Assembly: GCA_048976805.1 (NCBI GenBank)
Contig: JBHGUR010000087.1
Location: 1-31,086 of the forward strand
Direction of reading: 5' to 3'
Length of the DNA stretch: 31,086 nt
Origin: Ectobacillus sp048976805
GTDB taxonomy: Bacteria > Bacillota > Bacilli > Bacillales > Bacillaceae_G
Both the position numbers and the translations under genes were made by a program. Positions 1-7,677 of the stretch are shown here, one piece after another; positions within the stretch are counted from its first letter, which is position 1; each line of letters opens with the position of its first letter. A model generated the notes under the pieces. It was not told the DNA's origin. It worked only from the letters and a program-made list of their open reading frames with translations, and did no database searches.

Positions 1-12
1 ATATAACCCCTT

Positions 13-168
13 CTTTTTTTAGAGGGGGGAAAGTGCTCCCAGCCGTGTGCAGTAACGGTCAGGGCCTAGTTTTGCCTCTTCCAAAGGAAAACCAGAAGGA
101 GCAAATGAGTGCAGGTTGCGATTGGTTCTGCATAGCCGTGATGTACAGACGTACGTGATATAAAAATC
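13..168 (+). ncRNA. Structured leader RNA element, copy A (upstream of the YfhO-type gene)
   Basis: This region closely resembles 19834-19979. Shared blocks in order are a T-run followed by AGAG, CGGTCA, GCCTA, TTTTGCC, AAAGGAAAACCAGA and CATAGCC followed by GATGTA. A stem forms between CTAGTTTTGCC (66-76) and GGAAAACCAG (86-95). A closing stem pairs TGTGCAG (46-52) with CTGCATA (128-134). The same stems form in copy B with different bases, which supports an RNA rather than only a DNA repeat. It lies ahead of a polysaccharide-type membrane protein, the setting expected for the EAR/epsC antitermination RNA of Bacillales. I could not confirm that identity from memory, and a B. cereus bcr-type repeat is an alternative. 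The 3' edge runs directly into a MITE end. Confidence 0.55.
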
Positions 169-190
169 AACATTGGCCTTTAACAGAGCC
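164..190 (-). mobile_element. Solo terminal remnant of the GGCTCTGTTAAA MITE
   Basis: The segment reads as the inward end of the MITE: ATCAACATTGGCCTTTAACA followed by GAGCC. It matches the ends at 3201-3224 and 28409-28433. No matching left end is present upstream, where the structured RNA continues to about position 160. It is therefore a remnant, or the scar of a recombination, and not a full copy. No target duplication can be assigned. Confidence 0.7.
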
Positions 191-370
191 TTGTTTTTTT
201 AAGGGTGCTGCTGCGATGTACCTAATAATAATGAATGGAAAGCCATCCTGCTTTACAATTTGCTGTATGTGAAGCAGGGGGGGCAAGCATCTGCTTAGGG
301 CTGGCATAAAAGCTCACACTTGCTAAATGTGGTGCTTTATTCTTATTTTGAGACTATACGGAGGAGTAGA

Positions 371-3034
371 ATGCAGCGAGTTGTAGACTTATTTAAAGAG
401 AATAAAGGCTTATTGTATGGATTTGCTTTTCTTCTTCCTTTTGCTATTTACGGAGTGATTTTAATCTTACTTGGCGTGCATCCGTTTGGAGAGAAATCTA
501 TTCTTGTCACTGATATGCATAGCCAGTATGTGCAATTTTATACATACTTGTATGATGTGCTAAAAAACGGAAAAAGCATTTTCTATAGTTGGGAAGCAGG
601 AATGGGGCTTAATTTCTTTGGTGTATTTGCTTATTATTTGGCAAGTCCGCTGTCCCTCCTAATTATTTTATTTGATCGAAACCAGCTCCCAGAAGCAATG
701 GCAGTGTTAACTTTGCTGAAGGTTGGTCTTGCTGGGCTTTCTATGGCGTACTTCCTGAGCAGGGTATTTAACCATCGTGCTATTTCTGTGTTGTTCTTTT
801 CCACATTTTATGCGCTTATGTCATTTGTGACAGTGTATGCATTCTGCGTCATGTGGCTAGACGGCATTTACTTGCTGCCGCTTATCCTGCTTGGAGTAGA
901 GCGTTTATTGATGTCCAACCGGTTTATTCTGTTGACATTCAGCCTGGCCGTAATGTTTATGGCAAACTTTTATATTGCTTATATGGTAGGTATTTTCACA
1001 TTCATTTACTTTGTTGCCCGGTATATAGTTATACATGATATGCGCAACTTAAAGCTTGTTTTACAAAAACTCATATGGTTCGGGATAAGTACTGCATTGG
1101 CAGCAGGCATGTCAGCAATTGTAACGTTGCCGACATATTTGGATTTAAAAAGCAATTTTGCAGAGCGTGCGAAATTGCCGCTTACAACGGAATTTAACTT
1201 TGATTTGTTAACTTTCTACAGCCGCTTTTTCAGCGGGGTTATTGATACGACAATAGATGGTATGCCAAATGTGTATGCTGGCGTTCTAACATTATTGCTC
1301 ATACCTATATTTTTTGTTGCAAAGAAAATCAGCCTGAAAGAAAAAATTGTATACGGTTCGGTTGCGGCATTTCTGCTTGTTTCATTTGAGATTCCATTTT
1401 TAAATATTGCGTGGCACGGCTTTGAGCCGCCGACTAACTTCCCGTATCGCTACTCGTTTGTATTTTCTTTCTTGTTATTGTATATGGCATTTCGGGTGTA
1501 TTTAATATTTGACGAAGAATTATTGCCGATGTTAAGAAAGGTTGTCCTCTTTAACGTATTTATGATTTTTCTTTTGTCAAAAATAGCTCACTACTATATG
1601 CCTGCCAATAAAGTTATTATTAATATCTTTTTAGTGGTTTCATATGCGATGCTGCTTTCACTAAAGGCAAGAAAGCCAAGCAAAAAAGCTTTTGCCTCGC
1701 TTGCCTTAGCTGCACTCATTTCTCTTGATGCTGCAATCAATACAGTGTATATGATTAAGCTGATGGGATACGAGTATGGCTATATCAACCGTCAAGATTA
1801 TGCAGTTGTGCATCCGAACTATCAAGAAGCATTTAATGAAATTCAAAGTCGCGATAAGGGCTTGTATCGTGTAGAAACGACGTTGGAAAGCACATGGAAC
1901 GATGCGATGCGCTTTGGATATAAAGGGATTACACATTTCAATTCTGTAGCTAACGGCCATCTAAATCTTTATATGCAGGATTTAGGATACGGTTATTTAG
2001 AAGCGCTTATTTTGCAAAATGGAAAAGGGATTGTAAGTACGGATGCTCTGTTTGGCGTGAAGTATATGCTGGCAGGTGCTCCGTTAAATAAATATGGCTT
2101 TGAGCAAATTGACCAATTTGGCAAAATCCGTCTATATGAAAATAAAAATGCCCTGCCGTTTGGATTTATGATGCAAAGGGAAGCGTTTGAAACAAAAGGA
2201 AAAGAAAAATTGAGTGTGCAAAAGGTTAACTATACAAATGCTTTTCATGCACAAAACAAACTCATCGGGCCGCTGAAAGGGGAAACAGAAACGACGTACT
2301 ACAATCTGCTGCAGCCGGTTTCTGTAACGTATGATAATCTGGATGTTTTACCGAAAGAGAACTATAAAACAAAGATTAAAAATCCAGATGCGATGCAAAA
2401 TCCGATTTATTTGGCGAAGCAGCAGGAGCGTAAGCCAGCAAGCATCAAATATGTATTTGATGTAAAGGGAAAGCAGCAGCTGTATATGCAGATGCGCGTA
2501 GAACCTACTGAATATACAAAGGTGTATGTAAATGGCAAATCGCTTGGCGAGAAGTTTGCTAAATATCCGCGCTATTATTGGAATAACGGAATCCTCGATC
2601 TCGGCTATTTTAACGATGAAAAGGTCGAGGTAGAGGTAAAGGTATTGAGAAATGCGATAGATATCCATCAAAGCTTAGTGTATGGATTAAATATTCCGGT
2701 GTTTGAAAAACGAATTCAGCAATTAAGGGAACAATCTTTACAAGTTACAAGTTATGATGGCCGCTCTTTACAAGGAATGATAAATGTAAAACAGGACGAT
2801 ATGCTTTTCTTATCTATTCCATATGACAAAGGTTGGAAGGCGACAGTGGACGGCAAGGAAGCAAAGCTATTGAAACTGAATGATGCTTTTCTTGGAATGG
2901 AAGTTGAAGAAGGAAAACATAGCATTGAACTGACTTACACATCTCCTGGCTTCCGAACGGGGGCAATGATTTCAATTGCGAGCTTGCTTGTAACATTAAT
3001 GGCAATCTATTTTGCTAAGAAAAAACGTAATTAA
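371..3034 (+). CDS. YfhO-family multi-pass membrane protein (GT-C-like glycosyltransferase)
   Basis: An 887-residue membrane protein with about a dozen hydrophobic segments in the first 480 residues, a large outside domain, and a last membrane segment followed by a KKKRN tail. The first outside loop has the acidic motif VTDMHSQYVQFY, typical of YfhO proteins and placed like the catalytic acid of GT-C enzymes. Family knowledge: B. subtilis YfhO works with the GT2 enzyme CsbB in glycosylating lipoteichoic acid, taking sugar from an undecaprenyl carrier. The start at ATG 371 is chosen because GGAGGAG lies at 360-366; an open TTG 17 codons upstream has no such site. It stands alone behind a structured leader and is followed by a hairpin terminator, so it is probably a single-gene unit. 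The exact sugar and acceptor are unknown. Confidence 0.85.
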   Translation: MQRVVDLFKENKGLLYGFAFLLPFAIYGVILILLGVHPFGEKSILVTDMHSQYVQFYTYLYDVLKNGKSIFYSWEAGMGLNFFGVFAYYLASPLSLLIILFDRNQLPEAMAVLTLLKVGLAGLSMAYFLSRVFNHRAISVLFFSTFYALMSFVTVYAFCVMWLDGIYLLPLILLGVERLLMSNRFILLTFSLAVMFMANFYIAYMVGIFTFIYFVARYIVIHDMRNLKLVLQKLIWFGISTALAAGMSAIVTLPTYLDLKSNFAERAKLPLTTEFNFDLLTFYSRFFSGVIDTTIDGMPNVYAGVLTLLLIPIFFVAKKISLKEKIVYGSVAAFLLVSFEIPFLNIAWHGFEPPTNFPYRYSFVFSFLLLYMAFRVYLIFDEELLPMLRKVVLFNVFMIFLLSKIAHYYMPANKVIINIFLVVSYAMLLSLKARKPSKKAFASLALAALISLDAAINTVYMIKLMGYEYGYINRQDYAVVHPNYQEAFNEIQSRDKGLYRVETTLESTWNDAMRFGYKGITHFNSVANGHLNLYMQDLGYGYLEALILQNGKGIVSTDALFGVKYMLAGAPLNKYGFEQIDQFGKIRLYENKNALPFGFMMQREAFETKGKEKLSVQKVNYTNAFHAQNKLIGPLKGETETTYYNLLQPVSVTYDNLDVLPKENYKTKIKNPDAMQNPIYLAKQQERKPASIKYVFDVKGKQQLYMQMRVEPTEYTKVYVNGKSLGEKFAKYPRYYWNNGILDLGYFNDEKVEVEVKVLRNAIDIHQSLVYGLNIPVFEKRIQQLREQSLQVTSYDGRSLQGMINVKQDDMLFLSIPYDKGWKATVDGKEAKLLKLNDAFLGMEVEEGKHSIELTYTSPGFRTGAMISIASLLVTLMAIYFAKKKRN

Positions 3035-3041
3035 GTACGAG

Positions 3042-3091
3042 TCCTCCTAAAATTAGATAAAGTACATCGTCTAATTTAGGAGGATTTCTGT
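3042..3091 (+). terminator. Terminator-like hairpin after the YfhO-family gene
   Basis: TCCTCCTAAAATTAGA (3042-3057) pairs with TCTAATTTAGGAGGA (3070-3084) with one bulged base, and a short T-rich tail TTTCTGT follows. The stem is strong and the T-run weak. Confidence 0.6.
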
Positions 3092-3092
3092 A

Positions 3093-3232
3093 TAAATTAT
3101 GGCTCTGTTAAACTTGATTGTTGATGTTTCACTATAGGCGGACGTTTTCCGCGGGCGGGGCCGAGCCGCCTTTCGTTCCAAATCAACAAATAAATTAAAA
3201 GCAACATTAGCCTTTAACAGAGCCTAAATTAT
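3093..3232 (-). mobile_element. MITE copy 1, short form (element 3101-3224) with 8-bp target duplication
   Basis: The element runs from GGCTCTGTTAAAC (3101) to TTTAACAGAGCC (ending 3224), 124 bp. TAAATTAT is repeated exactly on both sides (3093-3100 and 3225-3232). It has no open reading frame. Compared with the long copies it lacks an inner block of about 60 bp. It lies between the YfhO-gene terminator and the next gene. Confidence 0.9.
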
Positions 3233-3426
3233 AAAAGCTTAAGCTGCCGCCCCGTAAGCAGGCATAGAAGATAATTTACTGTTTTTCAGGGGCGCGTTTA
3301 TAGGCCCGCTTCACTTATGGCAAACTAAACACAGTAATATTGCTGTAAAATCATAATGGCCATAAATGATGGATAAAGCCTATAGCATTACGCTTGATTT
3401 CTATTATGAAAAGTGAGTGAAAGAAA
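3233..3426. other. Intergenic region ahead of the SMR pair; little recognisable
   Basis: Together with the MITE and terminator this fills the 391 bp between two genes. A possible hairpin joins CGCCCC (about 3248) to GGGGCG (about 3289), with a 35-base loop. I see no convincing promoter hexamers, and the ribosome site before 3427 is weak. Nothing else is recognised. Confidence 0.4.
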
Positions 3427-3768
3427 ATGAGAGCATCAATAAGGCATTATGTTTATTTACATGCCGCTTTTTTGTTATATTCCCTGATCATGTTATATAT
3501 GAAATGGAGCTCTCAATTCCCGTTTAATACCTTTGCTTTTTTTGCAGCGTATTTTTTTCTTGTCGTATTTTTATTTGCATACGCTTTAATTTGGCAGCAG
3601 GTCATTAAGCACTTTGAGATTTCAAAGGCTTACTCGCAGCGGGGAGTTATTATTTTATGGACGCTCCTTTGGTCTGTATTGTTCTTCGACGAACCAGTCA
3701 AGTGGAACCATTTGCTCGGTGCGTTTATTATTATTTTAGGAATTGTTGTGGTGACAAAAGATGAATAA
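3427..3768 (+). CDS. Small four-helix SMR/EamA-type membrane protein, subunit 1
   Basis: A 113-residue protein with four hydrophobic segments (about 8-26, 35-57, 72-88 and 96-110), the size and layout of small multidrug resistance (SMR) or half-EamA transporters. The last segment, ending LGAFIIILGIVVVTKDE, is typical of that fold. Its stop overlaps the start of the next gene, another SMR-like protein, so the two probably form a heterodimer like ArnE/ArnF, which flips a lipid-linked sugar. In front of a DUF2142 protein and a GT2 enzyme, flipping a polyprenyl-phosphate sugar is more likely than drug export. Substrate is inferred from context only. The ribosome binding site is weak. Confidence 0.75.
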   Translation: MRASIRHYVYLHAAFLLYSLIMLYMKWSSQFPFNTFAFFAAYFFLVVFLFAYALIWQQVIKHFEISKAYSQRGVIILWTLLWSVLFFDEPVKWNHLLGAFIIILGIVVVTKDE

Positions 3769-4099
3769 CTATATCCTGCTGTTTATCTTCGGTATTGTAC
3801 TGGCCAATTATTCGCAAATTCTTTTGAAAAAGGCAACGCTTCAAAAGTACGATACAAGATGGAAAGAATACGTAAACATGTATGTAATTGTTGGCTATAG
3901 TTTATTTACAGTGAATGCGGGTTTAAACATTATTGCTATGAAGGGGATTCCGTTAAAGCAAGCATCGGTGTTAGAATCATTGAGCTACTTTATCATGCTG
4001 CTGTTCAGCTGGTATTTTCTTGGGGAGAGAATTACAAAGCGGAAAATAATAGGAAATATTATAATTGTATGCGGCATTTTTGTCTTTTTCTTACAATAG
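3761..4099 (+). CDS. Small four-helix SMR/EamA-type membrane protein, subunit 2
   Basis: A 112-residue protein with four membrane segments. The first contains SQILLKKA, a common motif of EamA/SMR half-transporters, and the third is followed by FLGERITKRK before the last helix, the usual place for the GE motif. Its ATG lies inside the end of the previous gene (8-base overlap), which indicates translational coupling and a two-subunit transporter. It is 69 bases ahead of the DUF2142 gene. By context it is a lipid-linked sugar flippase subunit; drug export cannot be excluded from sequence alone. Confidence 0.75.
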   Translation: MNNYILLFIFGIVLANYSQILLKKATLQKYDTRWKEYVNMYVIVGYSLFTVNAGLNIIAMKGIPLKQASVLESLSYFIMLLFSWYFLGERITKRKIIGNIIIVCGIFVFFLQ

Positions 4100-4168
4100 C
4101 TTTTAGGCAAATGCATCTTATTAAAGATATACGTTACAATAAACTTGCATATGGGGTGTTAAGTTGTT

Positions 4169-6127
4169 ATGAAAAAATCAATAAGAATAATGTTAGCGGT
4201 TTTTATACTGTTAGCATCTGTCGCCTATGTGTATTTGACTGGCCCCGTTACCATGGTTGGAAAGAGCATTGTTTACAGCAATTATGAAACAATTGAATTA
4301 GGAAAAGGAGATAAGCTTCAGCAGACATTCGTCTTAGACGAGAGTAAACCAATGTTTATTGTGGTACCTTTTACAAACGAAAGTCATTTAAAAAAAATGG
4401 AAATGGAGTATATCCTTGAGAAGAAAGGGCAGCCCGTAGAAAAGGGACTAATAGATTTCTCGAGCTGGAGCGGCAATTCTACCGTACGGGAAAGCCCATT
4501 TAAGAGCGGCTATGTAATCCCGATTCCACATAGTAAGCCTGGAACCTACTTACTTAAACTAGAAGTTATCAAAGCTGAGGAAGAGGCAAAGGCTAGCTTG
4601 CGAACCGGAACGGCATTACCTGCCGATAATGTATTAAGCATTAACGGAGAGAAGAACAGTAAATCGTTGGCTATTAAAGCAATGTACAGCGAAATATATT
4701 GGTCAAAGATTATAAAAGCAGCCTTTTCTGCATTAGGAGCCTTGCTAGTTCTTTTTTTAATCGGTCAAAATTCGGTAAGAAACTTTGTGACAGTAGCGAG
4801 TGTAATGGGATTTTTGTTTATTTTTAATAATCCTATCTTTGAAGCGACTGATGAAATCTTTCACTTTAGTAAATCCTATGATATAAGCCTTGGCAATATG
4901 TTGTCTACAAAGCAGGGAAATCAGGTAGGAGTGAATCTTCCGAGAAATATAGAAGATATGCCAAGGCCGAGTCAAGTCGAGATTACTTATGGCATGCTCG
5001 CTGGGGATGAAGTGTATGATAAAGCCAAAAGCGAAGCATGGGATATATATCGTTTTTCTGATGAAACAAAATTTGTAGAGCAACCGACAACAGCTGTTTA
5101 TACACCAATTCCTTATATTCCACAGGCTATTGGGCTATTTATTGCACGGGTATTAGGGTTAAAGGCTTTTTATGCAATTGCGTTGGGACGATTGTTAAAC
5201 TTGGCTGCATATGTAGCTTTAACAGCAGTTGCTCTCCGTTTAGTGCCACGATTGAAAAGTACGTTGGCATTTCTTGCTTGTTTCCCGCTGTTCGTGTCCT
5301 TAGCAGCATCATTTTCAGCAGATTCTATATTAATGGGATTAAATTATTTATTTATCTCCTTAATAATGCGTTTGCTTTTCACACAAAAACAAGAGTCGCT
5401 TACTATGAAAGAGTTTGTTTTACCGACTTTTATCTTATTGCTGATTGTTTTATGTAAGTTCACATACTGGCCGTTATCTTTTCTTTTGTTGGCTTTTTGG
5501 GGACGAGCTTTATTTAAAACAAAGCTTCAAGGTATACTAGCATTTTTATTTGTGGCAGGTTTACCGGCAGTAATGATTGCCGCATGGAACATTTTTATTA
5601 TGGGGTTTGTAGGAACTATTAGTGCGAATGAGAAAGTAAATCCAACTGAACAGTTGCATTTTATTTTAAATCGGCCAGCCGAGTTTATTAAAACATTGTT
5701 TAATACATTTGAATGGGGTTCTTCTGCTTGGGTGCTTATGGCAAACCAAGTTGGTTGGGTAACCCATCTATTGAGCGGTATTGTAGTAATTTCTTTAGCA
5801 GGCTTGTTAATTACGGCTATTTTTGATCATGTGAAGGATGAATGGCGATTGCGCCCGTTCGACTATTTTGTATTTGCATTAACAATAGCAGGAATTACAG
5901 GGCTTGTGATGGTAAGCTTATATCTGACATGGACTGAAGTTGGCAGCAACTTTATCAGCGGGTTGCAAGGAAGATATTTCTTGCCTGTTATACCGATTAT
6001 TTTATTTATGTTTAACGAAAGAATGAACGTTCAGAAGAATTCAGAACAAACGGCTTTGAAGTCGGCACGATTGGCTTGTGCGATGCTACTATATGCAAAC
6101 TTATTTATGATTGGCCACTTTTATTAA
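4169..6127 (+). CDS. DUF2142 family membrane protein, probable GT-C glycosyltransferase
   Basis: A 652-residue protein with one N-terminal membrane segment (about 7-25), an outside domain to about residue 175, then ten or so membrane segments to the C-terminus. After the second segment comes NNPIFEATDEIFHFSKSYD, the hallmark DUF2142 motif; its DE pair resembles the catalytic acids of GT-C enzymes that use polyprenyl-phosphate sugars. Large outside loops carry NLPRN and TAVYTPIPYIPQ, also typical. It sits between an SMR-type pair and a GT2 gene, so it is the likely transferase of a three-part glycosylation route. The acceptor (teichoic acid, polysaccharide or protein) cannot be told. The ribosome site ahead of ATG 4169 is weak (GGGGTG, about 14 bases upstream). 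Confidence 0.8.
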   Translation: MKKSIRIMLAVFILLASVAYVYLTGPVTMVGKSIVYSNYETIELGKGDKLQQTFVLDESKPMFIVVPFTNESHLKKMEMEYILEKKGQPVEKGLIDFSSWSGNSTVRESPFKSGYVIPIPHSKPGTYLLKLEVIKAEEEAKASLRTGTALPADNVLSINGEKNSKSLAIKAMYSEIYWSKIIKAAFSALGALLVLFLIGQNSVRNFVTVASVMGFLFIFNNPIFEATDEIFHFSKSYDISLGNMLSTKQGNQVGVNLPRNIEDMPRPSQVEITYGMLAGDEVYDKAKSEAWDIYRFSDETKFVEQPTTAVYTPIPYIPQAIGLFIARVLGLKAFYAIALGRLLNLAAYVALTAVALRLVPRLKSTLAFLACFPLFVSLAASFSADSILMGLNYLFISLIMRLLFTQKQESLTMKEFVLPTFILLLIVLCKFTYWPLSFLLLAFWGRALFKTKLQGILAFLFVAGLPAVMIAAWNIFIMGFVGTISANEKVNPTEQLHFILNRPAEFIKTLFNTFEWGSSAWVLMANQVGWVTHLLSGIVVISLAGLLITAIFDHVKDEWRLRPFDYFVFALTIAGITGLVMVSLYLTWTEVGSNFISGLQGRYFLPVIPIILFMFNERMNVQKNSEQTALKSARLACAMLLYANLFMIGHFY

Positions 6128-6157
6128 TATGTCGTAAAGAGAGGAGCGAGAGAATCT

Positions 6158-6868
6158 GTGAAAAAACTTATTATCATTCCTGCTTATAATGAATCCACTA
6201 ACTTAATTCACGTTGTGCAGGATATTAAAGTAAATGCACCGGATTTTGATTATGTTATTATCAATGATTGTTCGAAGGATGATACGGAACAAATTTGCAA
6301 AGAGAACGGATTTAATTATGTAAGCCTGCCAATTAACCTCGGCATTGGCGGAGCAATGCAAACAGGGTATAAGTATGCGAGAAAGCATGGGTATGATATC
6401 GCTGTACAATTTGATGGCGATGGGCAGCACGATGCATCTTACCTTGGTGTTTTGCTGAAAACGATGGAAGAAAAGAACGCAGATATGGTAATCGGTTCTC
6501 GTTTTATCAATAAAGAAGGCTTTCAATCTTCCTTTACTCGCAGGCTCGGAATCCGCTTTTTTGAGAAGCTGATTAGAAGTATGACAGGAAAATTAATTAC
6601 GGACGCGACTTCCGGTTTCCGCATGGTCAACAAACAAATTATCGATCTATTTTGTGAGTACTATCCGAGGGATTATCCAGAGCCAGAAAGCATTGTTTCA
6701 GTTCTTCGCAATGATTTCAAGGTGGAAGAAGCGCCAGTATTAATGAGAGAAAGGATCGGAGGAACGTCTTCAATCGTCAGCTTTAAGGCGGTGTACTATA
6801 TGATTAAGGTATCGCTTGCCATTATGATTGATAGACTGAAAGCAAAGCCAAAGGAGGGCTCTAGATGA
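6158..6868 (+). CDS. GT2 glycosyltransferase, polyprenyl-phosphate sugar synthase type (DPM1-like)
   Basis: A 236-residue soluble GT-A enzyme. It opens with IIPAYNES, has NDCSKDDT at about 36-43, the metal-binding DGDGQHD (D86 and D88), GSRF at about 113 and DATSGFR after it, all typical of dolichol- or undecaprenyl-phosphate sugar synthases. Family role: it moves a sugar from a nucleotide donor to undecaprenyl phosphate on the inner face of the membrane. It lacks the C-terminal membrane helices found in GtrB/CsbB enzymes; the next gene, a DUF2304 membrane protein overlapping by four bases, probably supplies the anchor. The start is GTG 6158, with GAGGAG about 11 bases upstream. Confidence 0.88.
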   Translation: MKKLIIIPAYNESTNLIHVVQDIKVNAPDFDYVIINDCSKDDTEQICKENGFNYVSLPINLGIGGAMQTGYKYARKHGYDIAVQFDGDGQHDASYLGVLLKTMEEKNADMVIGSRFINKEGFQSSFTRRLGIRFFEKLIRSMTGKLITDATSGFRMVNKQIIDLFCEYYPRDYPEPESIVSVLRNDFKVEEAPVLMRERIGGTSSIVSFKAVYYMIKVSLAIMIDRLKAKPKEGSR

Positions 6869-7263
6869 CAGTTCGCCTTCAAGCATTGATTATTATTGGT
6901 GTACTGATTGGTCTGTTCATTTTTATTAATCTTGTTCGAAGAGAGAAGCTTGAATTGAAGTATGTACTAACATGGTTTGGCGTTTTAATCGGAATTTTGT
7001 TGGTTGGCGCATTTCCAAAGATTATTGATGTCATCTCTGACATTTTAGGCATTGCAACTCCTATTAACGCGCTATTTTTCTTAGGGTTCATCTTTGTGAC
7101 TGTTCTGTTGTTTTTTTTAACCGTAGCCATGTCGCGCTCGTCAATTCGGATTAAAGAATTGACGCAGATGATTGCGTTATATCAGTACGAAAATGAAAAA
7201 TTGAAACGGGAACTGGAAGTTGAACATAAAGTGGAGAAGCAAAAAGCATCTTCACACTCATAA
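6865..7263 (+). CDS. DUF2304 family membrane protein, partner of the GT2 enzyme
   Basis: A 132-residue protein with three membrane segments (about 6-24, 33-50 and 66-88) and a charged helical tail (about 95-130) that looks like a coiled coil. DUF2304 proteins are usually found directly after GT2 genes, as here, where its ATG overlaps the stop of the GT2 gene (ATGA). It probably anchors or regulates the soluble GT2 enzyme at the membrane. It is the last gene of the block that starts at 3427, and a strong terminator begins two bases after its stop. Confidence 0.8.
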   Translation: MTVRLQALIIIGVLIGLFIFINLVRREKLELKYVLTWFGVLIGILLVGAFPKIIDVISDILGIATPINALFFLGFIFVTVLLFFLTVAMSRSSIRIKELTQMIALYQYENEKLKRELEVEHKVEKQKASSHS

Positions 7264-7264
7264 A

Positions 7265-7305
7265 AAGTAAAGGGGAACGAATGACAGATTCGTTCCCCTT
7301 TACTT
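7265..7305. terminator. Bidirectional terminator between converging genes
   Basis: AAGTAAAGGGGAACGAA pairs with TTCGTTCCCCTTTACTT around a short loop, a 17-bp near-perfect stem. It lies directly after the DUF2304 stop and directly after the TAA (7304-7306, minus strand) of a remnant frame that reads the other way, so it probably once ended both transcripts. Confidence 0.75.
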
Positions 7306-7492
7306 ATTTGCTCGTTTTTAGTTTTTTTAACAGGTTTCCTTCTAAAAATAGATCTGATTTTTCTAGACGGCTGTTTGCTTCTTGAAAGTCAGCTTCCGTT
7401 AGTTGATTTTCTTTTTCTGTACACATAGAAAGATAGAAAATTTCTAGCCGCTTCAGACAGCAGCTTTCCAACCTGGCGTTGTTTTTTATAAT
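7304..7492 (-). pseudogene. Displaced 3' end of a minus-strand gene, cut off by MITE copy 2
   Basis: A minus-strand frame is open from the MITE border to a TAA at 7304-7306, next to a terminator. It encodes an acidic helical tail with a readable segment LTEADFQEANSRLEKSDLF. An ATG at 7426 would give 40 residues, but no ribosome binding site precedes it. A second frame, in phase with the O-antigen-ligase-like gene after removal of the MITE, runs 31 codons (KQRQVGKLLSEAARNF onward) to a TGA at 7389-7391. Either may be the original end of a gene. The helical frame looks more protein-like but is in another phase, so an older frameshift is possible. Confidence 0.5.
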
Positions 7493-7677
7493 AGCTCTGT
7501 TAGAGGCTAATGTTGATGTTAATTCATTTGTTGACTGGAAACGAAAAAGCAGCGGCTCCAGCGGGACAGATGAGACCCTGGACTGAGTGCAGTGAGGAAA
7601 GCAGCTCGGCCCCGCCCGCGGAAAGCGTCCGCCTGCAGCGGAAAATCAACAATCAAGTTTAACAGAGCCTTTATAAT
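7485..7677 (+). mobile_element. MITE copy 2, long form (element 7493-7669), inserted into a gene 3' end
   Basis: The element is 177 bp, from AGCTCTGTTAGAGG (one base changed at its outer end) to TTTAACAGAGCC. TTTATAAT is repeated exactly at 7485-7492 and 7670-7677. It has the long inner region with GACTGAGTGCAGTGAGG and CTCGGCCCCGCCCGCGG. The minus-strand O-antigen-ligase-like gene now reads into it and stops at 7646. Confidence 0.92.

Noticed and set aside
7424..7426. ATG of a 40-residue minus-strand protein ending at 7304
   Set aside because: No ribosome binding site and the frame stays open upstream to the MITE, so it is better seen as the end of a longer, interrupted frame.
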